A stretch of DNA of 15,042 nt from CAZPWQ01 sp964590495 (GTDB lineage Bacteria; Bacteroidota; Rhodothermia; Balneolales; Balneolaceae): NCBI GenBank assembly GCA_964590495.1, contig CAZPWQ010000088.1:1-15042 (forward strand). Reading direction: 5' to 3'. The position numbers were made by a program, and so were the translations under genes. Under the pieces are notes generated by a model. That model searched no databases and was not told where the DNA came from. It saw nothing but the letters and a program-made list of their open reading frames with translations. Positions 1 to 6,393 of this stretch are shown piece after piece (within the stretch, counting starts at the first letter, position 1; the number at the start of each line of letters is the position of its first letter).

Positions 1-35
1 GGGCTCGACGTGCGATCGTCTGTATGTTCCCAAAA

Positions 36-46
36 TGTCAAAGAGC
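36..46 (-). promoter_or_regulatory. boxA-like antitermination element in a leader RNA
   Basis: On the minus strand this reads GCTCTTTGACA, about 20-30 bases downstream of the predicted transcription start of the promoter at 72-103. It closely matches the boxA consensus of bacterial rRNA leaders (TGCTCTTTA-type core) bound by NusB and S10/NusE. The match and its place in an untranslated leader are seen directly. Function in rRNA antitermination is inferred from the family, as the rRNA gene itself is outside the window. Confidence 0.65.
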
Positions 47-71
47 CTTGTGCCCGTTATCAGGCAGACTT

Positions 72-103
72 CAAAGATAAGATATTTTGAATATCGAAGT
101 CAA
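72..103 (-). promoter_or_regulatory. Bacteroidota-type sigma-A promoter, probably of an rRNA operon
   Basis: On the minus strand TTGAC (99-103) is followed, 21 bases after its TTG, by TATCTTTG (72-79). This fits the known Bacteroidota pattern of a -33 TTG, 19-21 bases, and a -7 TAnnTTTG. The bases upstream (104-135) are strongly A/T-rich, as in UP elements. Transcription would start near position 65 and run left, away from the ribosomal-protein operon, into a leader with boxA. The motif fit is exact, but activity is not proven. Confidence 0.7.
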
Positions 104-246
104 TTAAAAAGTTATTCTTATTCTTTACTTTTTGTCTTGACCCCCATCTCCGAAGCGGTGCAATGATAAGTATTAAACCAACCTTATCCAAACTTTTTTC
201 TTTAGAAAATAGTGCGCAAAAACAAAACGCAGAATTATATATAGGT

Positions 247-285
247 AAGTTTTCAAAACTAACAGCTTACAGCAAATTCTGTCAG
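247..285 (-). terminator. Weak candidate terminator after rplQ
   Basis: On the minus strand CTGACAG (279-285) can pair with CTGTTAG (259-265), seven pairs including one G-U with a 13-base loop. It is followed by TTTTGAAAACTT. The stem is short and poor in G/C and the T run is only four long, so this is a weak intrinsic terminator at best. It lies about 30 bases past the rplQ stop, the expected place for an end to the alpha operon. No better hairpin with a T tract was found between 104 and 314. Confidence 0.25.
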
Positions 286-314
286 TCTAACTTTTATCTG
301 CCGATATATATCCT

Positions 315-839
315 TTATTCCTCTTCGTCAGAGGGAGACTTTTTTTCTGTCTGTTTCTTTGTCTCAGACTTAGACTCTTTACTTTCAGTCTTCTTATTTT
401 CTTTCTTTGCAGATGTAGTTGTTTTCGATCTGCCGGCTCTGCGTGTGCGCTTCTTCTTTTGACTGTCTTCGGGCTTAATATCATTATAATCAACCAATTC
501 TATCACAGCCATCTGAGCGTTATCTCCCGGACGGAATCCAAGTTTAATAACACGGGTATAACCCCCAGGGCGATCCATTGCTTTTTTAGCAACTTCATTA
601 AAAAGATGAGATACAGCCTTCTTGTCATTCAATTTAGAAAAGACCTGTCTTCTCTTGTGGCTTGTATCCTCTTTAGCTTTGGTTATAAGCGGCTCTACAA
701 ACGTCCGAAGCTCTTTAGCCTTTGGTACTGTTGTTACGATGCGATGCTCCTTTATAAGAGCATTCGACAGCGCGCTTAAAGTTGCCTTTCGATGTGAAGC
801 TGTTCTTCCAAGCTTTCTTCCTTTAACTAGATGACGCAT
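315..839 (-). CDS. rplQ: 50S ribosomal protein L17 with long charged C-terminal tail
   Basis: L17 is a large-subunit protein near the peptide exit tunnel. The first 120 or so of the 174 residues form the conserved core: MRHLVKGRKLGRTASHRKA at the N-terminus, then the VPKAKELR segment, and DRPGGYTRVIKLGFRPGDNA near residues 89-107. Residues 121-174 are an extra tail, first Lys/Arg-rich, then mixed Lys/Ser/Thr/Glu, ending in DEEE. The E. coli protein is about 127 residues and lacks such a tail; extensions of this kind occur in Bacteroidota. It is the last gene of the operon, 16 bases after rpoA. GGAAAG a few bases before the ATG is a weak ribosome-binding site. Confidence 0.97.
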   Translation of the reverse strand: MRHLVKGRKLGRTASHRKATLSALSNALIKEHRIVTTVPKAKELRTFVEPLITKAKEDTSHKRRQVFSKLNDKKAVSHLFNEVAKKAMDRPGGYTRVIKLGFRPGDNAQMAVIELVDYNDIKPEDSQKKKRTRRAGRSKTTTSAKKENKKTESKESKSETKKQTEKKSPSDEEE

Positions 840-855
840 TACTTTCCAATATTCT

Positions 856-1836
856 TTATGATTTATCTAAATATTTAGACACGTCCATGCCGAAATGTAG
901 ATTTTTGTCTTCTATAACTTCTACCAATTCAGCTAACGATTTTTTTCCAAAGTTACGGAATTTCAAAAGATCTTGTTCGTCTCGTGATACGAGCTCTCCA
1001 ATAGTGTTAATATTGGCTGATTTTAAACAGTTGTAAGCTCTTACACTAAGATTCAGATCTTCTATACTGGTTTTCAACAAGTTCGCTATACGCTGATGCT
1101 CAGCATCTACCTCTTCTTCTTCCTGGGTAAACGGTTCGTCAATTTTTTCAGTGATAAACTTTTCAACATGTTCTTTTAGAATTTTACCGGCAATCGTCAA
1201 CGCTTCCTTGGAATTAACCGATCCATCGGTGGTAATATCCATTACCAGTTTTTCATAGTCTGTACGTTGTCCTACACGAACATTATTAACGTTGAACTTA
1301 ACCTGCTTTATCGGAGTATATATTGCATCAATAGGTATAAGACTTACATCGTCTTCCGTATCAACATTTTGCTCTTCCGCAGGTACGTATCCCCGGCCGC
1401 GTCCGACACGCAACTCCATTTCGAGTTCTGCATCGTCAGACATTGTAGCTATCGGCAAGTCGGTATTAAGCACTTCGTAGTCTGCGGTTGCATCATCTAT
1501 ATCTTTTGCGGTAAATGTTCCCTTACCGGATTTAGAAATATGGATAACACCGCTGCTTTGCTCAACTTGTTTAAAACGGACTTCTTTCAGATTGAGGATG
1601 ATTTCATACACATCTTCCTTTATCCCCTTGATACTGGAATACTCGTGCTCTACACCATTAATTTTAATAGCATTAATAGCGATTCCGGGCAGAGAAGAAA
1701 GTAAAATACGTCGAAATGAGTTACCTATCGTAACTCCGAATCCACGCTCTAACGGTTGTAATACAAAGGTGCCGAAAGTATCACTTGCTTCTTCTACCTC
1801 AAGTGTATCGGGCATTTGAATACTGTAATTGCTCAT
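856..1836 (-). CDS. rpoA: DNA-directed RNA polymerase subunit alpha
   Basis: The alpha subunit dimerises to start assembly of RNA polymerase and contacts activators and UP-element DNA. The 326 residues match the usual length. The N-terminal domain (about 1-235) has the dimer signature GFGVTIGNSFRRILLSSLPG (residues 32-51) and the VGRGRGYVPAE segment near 144-154. An acidic linker (238-246) leads to the C-terminal domain (about 250-320), with LSVRAYNCLK, in which Arg266 corresponds to the DNA-binding Arg265 of E. coli, and FRNFGKKSLAE near 293-303. Having rpoA between rpsD and rplQ is the classic alpha-operon order. No Shine-Dalgarno is seen before the ATG. Confidence 0.99.
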   Translation of the reverse strand: MSNYSIQMPDTLEVEEASDTFGTFVLQPLERGFGVTIGNSFRRILLSSLPGIAINAIKINGVEHEYSSIKGIKEDVYEIILNLKEVRFKQVEQSSGVIHISKSGKGTFTAKDIDDATADYEVLNTDLPIATMSDDAELEMELRVGRGRGYVPAEEQNVDTEDDVSLIPIDAIYTPIKQVKFNVNNVRVGQRTDYEKLVMDITTDGSVNSKEALTIAGKILKEHVEKFITEKIDEPFTQEEEEVDAEHQRIANLLKTSIEDLNLSVRAYNCLKSANINTIGELVSRDEQDLLKFRNFGKKSLAELVEVIEDKNLHFGMDVSKYLDKS

Positions 1837-1868
1837 AATAAAAGCGTTATTAGGCTAACTGGTTTTAA

Positions 1869-2474
1869 TTACTTGGAATATAGCTCAACGATAAGCTGTA
1901 CGTTGATATTTTCAGGAATCTCATCCATTACCGGATAATTTAAAAACTTTCCTGTCATCTTCTTTTTATCAATTTCAATCCACTTATATTTGCTTCTGGG
2001 AGCATGTTCGAGTGACTCATTAATCACTTCCAGATTTTTTGATTTCGGTCGGACAGAAATCACATCACCGGGCTTCAACTGATATGACGGAATATTGACA
2101 AGCTGACCATTGACAACAATATGCTTATGGCTCACCAATTGTCTTGCTTGTCTGCGCGATCTGGCAAGACCTAGCCGGTAAACCGTATTGTCTAATCGGC
2201 TTTCAAGATATTGCAGGAGTATTTCACCGGTAACACCGTCTTTTGCATTTGCTTTCTCAAATAAATTGGAAAACTGTTTTTCCAGCAATCCGTATGTATA
2301 CTTGGCTTTTTGTTTTTCTTCAAGCTGTATAGCATACTCTGATTTCCTGGAGTAACGAGATCGCCCGTGTTGACCCGGTCCGTAGGGCTTGCGTTCCAAT
2401 GCTTTGCTCGGCCCGAAAATAGGTTCTCTAAATCGCCGTGCTTTTTTTTGTTTTGGTCCTCTGTATCTTGCCAT
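1869..2474 (-). CDS. rpsD: 30S ribosomal protein S4, zinc-free form
   Basis: S4 binds 16S rRNA early in 30S assembly and, in other bacteria, represses the alpha operon. The protein has 201 residues. Conserved features are the MARYRGPK start, the PYGPGQHG motif (30-37) and the S4 RNA-binding domain (about 91-155), including ESRLDNTVYRLGLARSRRQA. The N-terminal segment that holds four zinc-binding cysteines in the zinc form (residues 8-31) has none here; the whole protein lacks cysteine. The gene is separated from rpsK by 67 bases, the longest gap inside the operon, which carries a hairpin element. Whether S4 feeds back on this operon cannot be seen from sequence. Confidence 0.98.
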   Translation of the reverse strand: MARYRGPKQKKARRFREPIFGPSKALERKPYGPGQHGRSRYSRKSEYAIQLEEKQKAKYTYGLLEKQFSNLFEKANAKDGVTGEILLQYLESRLDNTVYRLGLARSRRQARQLVSHKHIVVNGQLVNIPSYQLKPGDVISVRPKSKNLEVINESLEHAPRSKYKWIEIDKKKMTGKFLNYPVMDEIPENINVQLIVELYSK

Positions 2475-2486
2475 TTAGCAATTATG

Positions 2487-2520
2487 AATTTTTAATTTTG
2501 TCCCGAAAGCTTTCGGGATA
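2487..2520 (-). repeat. Palindromic hairpin element, copy upstream of rpsD
   Basis: The centre TCCCGAAAGCTTTCGGGA (2501-2518) is a perfect 18-base palindrome. With flanking A/T-rich bases it makes a 34-base core matching the copy at 3346-3379 at 31 of 34 positions in the same orientation. The outer A/T-rich arms (about 2481-2540) are also roughly self-complementary. The core ends 12 bases before the rpsD start codon, so the hairpin would lie in the translation-initiation region. It may be a dispersed intergenic repeat or a regulatory or processing hairpin. Confidence 0.85.
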
Positions 2521-2541
2521 TAATTTAAAATTTAAGAATTA

Positions 2542-2946
2542 TCAAACTCTTCGTCTTTTGGGTGGTCTGCAGCCATTATGTGGAATAGGTGTTCGATCCT
2601 TTATGGATGTCACTTCCAGTCCGCTCGAGGCCAAAGCCCGTATCGCAGCTTCGCGTCCCGATCCGGGACCTTTTACAAAAACTTCAACACGCCGAAGTCC
2701 CATTTCATGGGCTGCGGTAGCAGCTGTTTCTGCACTCAGTTGTGCAGCATAGGGCGTATTTTTTCGTGACCCCTTGAATCCTTCCTTACCGGCAGATGAC
2801 CATGAGAGGGCATTTCCGTTTGAATCCGTAATGGTAACAAGCACATTATTAAAAGTAGCCTTTATAAATACCATTCCATTCGGATCGGATATCTGTTTTT
2901 TCTTTTTTTTCTTACCAGCTGCAGGTCTTCGTTGTTTCTTTGCCAT
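2542..2946 (-). CDS. rpsK: 30S ribosomal protein S11
   Basis: S11 sits on the 30S platform near the Shine-Dalgarno helix. The 134-residue protein has a basic N-terminal tail with six consecutive lysines, then GMVFIKATFNNVLVTITD, GFKGSRKNTPYAAQ and VEVFVKGPGSGREAAIRAL, and ends in IPHNGCRPPKRRRV. The Asn-Gly in that end is the site of isoaspartate formation in other bacteria. It follows rpsM by 12 bases. The lysine run is encoded by eight then six adenines split by one G (2896-2910). Length and motifs are normal for the family. Confidence 0.98.
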   Translation of the reverse strand: MAKKQRRPAAGKKKKKKQISDPNGMVFIKATFNNVLVTITDSNGNALSWSSAGKEGFKGSRKNTPYAAQLSAETAATAAHEMGLRRVEVFVKGPGSGREAAIRALASSGLEVTSIKDRTPIPHNGCRPPKRRRV

Positions 2947-2958
2947 TGTGTAAAATAT

Positions 2959-3339
2959 TTATTTTTTCGGTGCTGTTTTCTTACCGGCGACTGTTCGTCG
3001 TTTACCTTTTCTGGTACGGGCATTTGTTTGTGTACGCTGTCCGCGTACCGGCAATCCTTTTCTGTGCCTGGTACCCCGATAAGAGCCTATTTCGATCAGG
3101 CGGCGGATGTTCGTATTTATCTCACTACGCAAAGCACCTTCAACTTTAAACTCCGTATCAATTTTTTGGCGGAGTTTGGCGACTTCATCGTCGTCCCAGT
3201 CTTTTATTTTAGTATTCCGGTCGATTTCTAACTCATCAAGAATATCTTGTGCAGTAGAACGGCCAATACCAAAGATATAAGTCAGACCTATTTCTCCACG
3301 TTTTTCTTTCGGTAAATCAATTCCAGCAATTCTTGCCAT
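2959..3339 (-). CDS. rpsM: 30S ribosomal protein S13
   Basis: S13 lies in the head of the 30S subunit and bridges to the 50S and the P-site tRNA. The chosen start gives 126 residues beginning MARIAGIDLPKEKRGEIGLT, the family's conserved start. An in-frame ATG 51 bases upstream would add 17 residues encoded mainly by a hairpin repeat, so it is rejected. The helix-two-turn-helix core (YIFGIGRSTAQDIL, then LRSEINTNIRRLIEIGSYRG) is followed by GTRHRKGLPVRGQRTQTNAR and a Lys/Arg-rich tail that reaches the tRNA. In E. coli the S4 repressor acts at the rpsM start; here a hairpin lies just upstream of it. Confidence 0.97.
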   Translation of the reverse strand: MARIAGIDLPKEKRGEIGLTYIFGIGRSTAQDILDELEIDRNTKIKDWDDDEVAKLRQKIDTEFKVEGALRSEINTNIRRLIEIGSYRGTRHRKGLPVRGQRTQTNARTRKGKRRTVAGKKTAPKK

Positions 3340-3345
3340 TTCTTC

Positions 3346-3379
3346 AATTTTGAATTTTATCCCGAAAACTTTCGGGATA
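3346..3379 (-). repeat. Palindromic hairpin element, copy upstream of rpsM
   Basis: TATCCCGAAA (3358-3367) and TTTCGGGATA (3370-3379) form a 10-base inverted repeat with two bases between. The 34-base core is the same element as at 2487-2520, with three differences, in the same orientation relative to transcription. It ends six bases before the rpsM start codon. It occupies most of the 57-base gap between rpmJ and rpsM, where the alpha-operon leader with its S4 target would be expected in enterobacteria. Confidence 0.85.
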
Positions 3380-3396
3380 ACATTTAACATTTAACA

Positions 3397-3513
3397 TTAT
3401 CCTTGTCGCTGCTTGTGACGAGGATTCTTTTTATTAATTACATATACACGACCATTGCGTCTAACAATTTTGTCGTCTGAACTTCTTTTCTTTACTGATG
3501 ATCTTGTCTTCAT
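3397..3513 (-). CDS. rpmJ: 50S ribosomal protein L36, cysteine-free form
   Basis: This small gene encodes 38 residues, starting MKTRSSVKKRSSDDKIVRR and ending NKKNPRHKQRQG. L36 is a small late-assembly protein of the 50S subunit. In the zinc form three cysteines and one histidine bind zinc; here the cysteine positions are Ser11, Asp14 and Asn27, and only the histidine (His33) remains, so zinc binding is not expected. Its place between infA and rpsM is the standard one. It begins 26 bases after infA. The conserved PRHKQRQG end makes the identification secure despite the short length. Confidence 0.95.
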   Translation of the reverse strand: MKTRSSVKKRSSDDKIVRRNGRVYVINKKNPRHKQRQG

Positions 3514-3539
3514 AATCCTAAACTTCTTTAATTAGAAAT

Positions 3540-3758
3540 TTATTTGTAACGATACGTAATTCGTCCCTTACTTAAATCATAAGGAGACATTTCCACGGCA
3601 ACTCTGTCGCCTGGAAGAATTTTGATATAGTACATTCTCATTTTTCCCGAAACATGGGCCAATATTTCATGTCCGTTGTCAAGCTCTACCCGAAATTGTG
3701 CATTAGGCAAAGCCTCAATAATTTCTCCGTCTTGTTTTATTGGCTCTTCTTTAGCCAT
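3540..3758 (-). CDS. infA: Translation initiation factor IF-1
   Basis: IF-1 binds the A site of the 30S subunit during initiation. The 72 residues are exactly the family length and form one S1-type OB fold: GEIIEALPNAQFRVELDNGHEILAHVSGKMR, then YYIKILPGDRVAVEMSPYDLSKGRITYRYK (each given here as the conserved landmarks GEIIEALPNAQFRVEL, HVSGKMR, LPGDRVAVEMSPYDL and GRITYR). The start lies one base after the map stop codon, so the two are probably translationally coupled. Placement after map and before rpmJ fits Bacteroidota and many other bacteria. Confidence 0.98.
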   Translation of the reverse strand: MAKEEPIKQDGEIIEALPNAQFRVELDNGHEILAHVSGKMRMYYIKILPGDRVAVEMSPYDLSKGRITYRYK

Positions 3759-3759
3759 T

Positions 3760-4566
3760 TTAAATCTTCGCGTTTATTCCACTTTCTGTTATCTCTGCAA
3801 TATAATCAAAAGTACTCAACATTTCAGCTTTTCCTTCCCGGACCACGATGTCATGTTCGTAGTGGGCGGCCAGGCTATTATCCTCTGTTACAACAGTCCA
3901 ACCATCTTTCAAGGTTTTTATTTTCCAGGAATTCAAAGTAATCATCGGCTCAATAGCCAGTGTCATCCCTGATCTCAATCGTTCTCCCCGGCCCTTCTTC
4001 CCGAAATTGGGAACCGACGGGTCCTCATGAAGAGAACGTCCCAGTCCGTGTCCTACCAAATCACGTACAACACCATATCCGCGGCTTTCACAATGCGTTT
4101 GAACAGCATTTGAAATATCACCGATTTTGTTACCGTGTTCTGCCTCGTCTATACCTCTGTAAAGAGATTCAAGAGTCGTACGCAATAAATCAAGTGCTTC
4201 TTCCTCACAATTTCCGACTGCAAATGTGTAAGCATGATCACCGAAGTAACCGTCCTTTTCTATTCCGCAATCAATCGAAACAATATCACCTTCCTGCAGT
4301 TTACGTTTCTCACTTGGTATTCCATGTACAACTTCTTCATTAATTGAAATACAAAGTGTTGCCGGAAACGGATTGTTCTTGGGCCCATACCCTTTAAAAG
4401 CGGGACGGCCATTGTGTTTCTTTATAAATTCTTCAGCAACCTGATCCAGTTTAGCAGTTGTTACTCCTGGTTCTATATATTTGGCAACTTCTGCTAATGT
4501 TTGCGAAACAAGCTGAGCACTTGTCCGCATTTTTTCAATTTCCGACTCGCTCTTCAAATAAATCAT
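3760..4566 (-). CDS. map: Methionine aminopeptidase, type I
   Basis: This cytosolic metalloenzyme removes the initiator methionine from nascent proteins. It has 268 residues, close to the 264 of E. coli, with no N-terminal extension, so it is the simple type Ia form. The five metal ligands are all visible: Asp99 (SIDCG), Asp110 (GYFGD), His173 (VGHGLG), Glu206 (AIEPM) and Glu237 (HYEHD). The substrate-side histidines His81 (VVHGIP) and His180 (SLHEDP) are also present. Its ATG overlaps the secY stop (ATGA), which points to translational coupling. Co-expression with ribosomal proteins and SecY fits a co-translational role. Confidence 0.98.
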   Translation of the reverse strand: MIYLKSESEIEKMRTSAQLVSQTLAEVAKYIEPGVTTAKLDQVAEEFIKKHNGRPAFKGYGPKNNPFPATLCISINEEVVHGIPSEKRKLQEGDIVSIDCGIEKDGYFGDHAYTFAVGNCEEEALDLLRTTLESLYRGIDEAEHGNKIGDISNAVQTHCESRGYGVVRDLVGHGLGRSLHEDPSVPNFGKKGRGERLRSGMTLAIEPMITLNSWKIKTLKDGWTVVTEDNSLAAHYEHDIVVREGKAEMLSTFDYIAEITESGINAKI

Positions 4567-5873
4567 CCAGCCCGTCGCCGACCCCTGATTTTACCAGTTT
4601 TCATAAATCCATCATAATGACGCATCATCAGATGGCTCTCAATTTGTTGCAGGGTATCGAGGGCGACCCCGACAATAATCAACAAGCTGGTCCCACCATA
4701 AAACATAGCGAAACCCGGTGTCACACCCATTTGCGCAACAATTGCCGGTAAAATTGCTATAAAGCCCAAGAATATGGCTCCTGGTAACGTAACCTTCGTC
4801 AGGATATTATCAATAAATTCGACTGTCTGATTACCTGGACGTACTCCGGGAATAAATCCACCCTGACGTTTCATCGTATCAGCCATTTCTCTTGGATTCA
4901 CAGTAATGGCTGTATAAAAATAAGTAAAGAACACACAGGTGATAAAGAAAACGACGGAATAGGTGAATCCTGTAAAATCGCTGGACCAGGCAGTCAGCAT
5001 CTGTACCGTCTGGTTATCAGGGAAAAAGGTTGCGACCGTACTGGGAATAAACATAATAGACTGCGCAAAAATAATCGGCATTACACCCGCTGAATTTACA
5101 CGAAGCGGAAGATACTGAGTTGTTCCGCCATACACCTTGCGTCCGACTACCCGCTTGGCATATTGTACAGGTATCTTGCGGACACCCTGTGTAAGTATCA
5201 CACAGGCGGCTATAACCAATATTAAGGCAGCTATTTCTACTATTACGATAATAGCATTCGGTTTGGTTGTAACCTCATTTATCAGATTAACGGGCAGTGC
5301 TGCAATAATACCGATCATTATGAGAATTGAAATACCGTTTCCAATACCCCTGTCGGTGATTCGCTCACCCAGCCACATTACAAAAGTAGTACCGGCTGTT
5401 AAAACGATAACTGAAGTAATTACAAACGTAAAATTACCAACTACAATAGCATTGGGTGAAGTTGACATCAGGTTAATTGCAAAACCTATAGATTGGATCA
5501 TGGTAATTCCAACAGTACCATAACGGGTCAGACGGTTTATTTTCCGGCGGCCTTCTTCTCCCTCGCGCTGTAATTTCTGAAAATACGGAACAACGGCCCC
5601 CATCAACTGGATAATAATAGCCGCGGTAATATAAGGCATGATACCAAGTGCAAATACACCTGCCCGTGAAAACGCTCCACCGACAAACATATCAAACAGA
5701 CCCATTAAACTGGATGCATTGCCGGTACTTTGAGCCAATTGTGATGCATCGACGCCGGGTAGTGTGACGTAGGTTCCGATGCGGTATATCATCAATATAC
5801 CGACTACGTAGAGGATCCGATTTTTCAGTTCCTCAATCTTAAATATGTTTCGAAAATTTTCTACTAAACTCAT
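4563..5873 (-). CDS. secY: Protein translocase subunit SecY
   Basis: SecY is the channel subunit of the SecYEG translocon in the inner membrane. The 436 residues match the family. Ten hydrophobic segments can be traced, beginning near 19-38 and ending near 390-407. Both signatures are present: GIMPYITAAIIIQLM (77-91) and LGERITDRGIGNGISILI (168-185). The cytoplasmic loop near 232-260 (RKIPVQYAKRVVGRK) and the segment NPREMADTMKRQGGFIPGVRPG (described by its key residues NPREMA and GGFIPGVRPG, 326-347) are sites for ribosome and SecA contact. The gene follows rplO by 25 bases and overlaps map by four. Confidence 0.99.
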   Translation of the reverse strand: MSLVENFRNIFKIEELKNRILYVVGILMIYRIGTYVTLPGVDASQLAQSTGNASSLMGLFDMFVGGAFSRAGVFALGIMPYITAAIIIQLMGAVVPYFQKLQREGEEGRRKINRLTRYGTVGITMIQSIGFAINLMSTSPNAIVVGNFTFVITSVIVLTAGTTFVMWLGERITDRGIGNGISILIMIGIIAALPVNLINEVTTKPNAIIVIVEIAALILVIAACVILTQGVRKIPVQYAKRVVGRKVYGGTTQYLPLRVNSAGVMPIIFAQSIMFIPSTVATFFPDNQTVQMLTAWSSDFTGFTYSVVFFITCVFFTYFYTAITVNPREMADTMKRQGGFIPGVRPGNQTVEFIDNILTKVTLPGAIFLGFIAILPAIVAQMGVTPGFAMFYGGTSLLIIVGVALDTLQQIESHLMMRHYDGFMKTGKIRGRRRAG

Positions 5874-5898
5874 TAATCAGGTGGCTCTATGAAATAAT

Positions 5899-6360
5899 TT
5901 ATTTATCCTTAACGACAGTAACGGTACCACCAGCATTTTCCACTTTCTCTTTAGCAGAACTACTGAAGGCGTGAACTTCGATCTCTATCTTTTTATCTAT
6001 ATCGCCATCTCCCAACAGCTTAACAAATTCATTTTTGCCGATGATTCCGGTATTCCGAAGATCTGCCAAACTTATTTTTTCTCCAAGGCGTCCCTCTTCA
6101 ATGAAATACTGAACCTTCTCGACATTCAAAGCTGCATACTCTTTACGGGAAGGATTTATAAACCCGAATTTGGGAATTCTTCTTTGAAGCGGCATCTGCC
6201 CACCTTCAAACCAGAATTTCTCTTTAAACCCACTTCTGGAACGCTGGCCGTTATGACCTCGTCCTACCGTATGATTACCTCTGCCGGATCCTTCACCGCG
6301 TCCAATCCTTTTACGGTTCTTTTTGTTAGGTTTCGGTGCTTTTAAATTACTTAAATCCAT
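5899..6360 (-). CDS. rplO: 50S ribosomal protein L15
   Basis: L15 is a late-assembly 50S protein with a long N-terminal extension reaching into 23S rRNA. The 153-residue product begins MDLSNLKAPKPNKKNRKRIG, followed by the glycine-rich GRGEGSGRGNHTVGRGHNGQ segment and GFKEKFWFEGGQMPLQRRIPK, whose landmarks EGGQMPLQRRIPKFGF are diagnostic. The compact C-terminal domain includes VHAFSSSAKEKVENAGG. Only 33 bases separate it from rpsE, where rpmD usually lies. Secretion gene secY follows, as in the classic spc order. Confidence 0.98.
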   Translation of the reverse strand: MDLSNLKAPKPNKKNRKRIGRGEGSGRGNHTVGRGHNGQRSRSGFKEKFWFEGGQMPLQRRIPKFGFINPSRKEYAALNVEKVQYFIEEGRLGEKISLADLRNTGIIGKNEFVKLLGDGDIDKKIEIEVHAFSSSAKEKVENAGGTVTVVKDK

Positions 6361-6393
6361 CGCTATATATCAATTAAATATTCTCAGGTACAA

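Larger units (their letters stand above)
1..314 (-). other. Intergenic region after rplQ: probable rRNA operon upstream region
   Basis: No convincing protein gene lies here. Read on the minus strand, the region after the rplQ stop is A/T-rich and contains weak hairpins, a small CCGCTTCGG fold (150-158), an A/T-rich block (104-135), a Bacteroidota-type promoter (72-103) and a leader with a boxA-like element (36-46) running off the left edge. The layout of A/T-rich upstream block, strong promoter and boxA leader is what is known for rRNA operons. That a 16S gene follows beyond position 1 is inference. A 99-codon open frame on the plus strand (163-462) has low-complexity F/S/L composition, overlaps the 3' end of rplQ and is not credible as a gene. 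Confidence 0.7.

Noticed and set aside
1..35. Annotating part of a 16S rRNA gene at the left edge
   Set aside because: The visible bases are leader sequence; the mature 16S 5' end is not recognisable, so no rRNA gene is claimed inside the window.
3270..3277. CAAAGATA (TATCTTTG on the minus strand) inside rpsM as an internal promoter -7 box
   Set aside because: No TTG is found 19-21 bases upstream on the minus strand, and it codes for conserved S13 residues (YIFGIG).
3340..3390. A longer S13 reading frame with 17 extra N-terminal residues
   Set aside because: The added residues are encoded by the hairpin repeat and A/T-rich flank, and the family starts at MARIAG.
3960..4343. Plus-strand open frame of 127 codons antisense to map
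   Set aside because: It lies wholly opposite a gene with all catalytic residues intact, shows no recognisable domain, and has composition of a shadow frame. The same holds for the other plus-strand frames.
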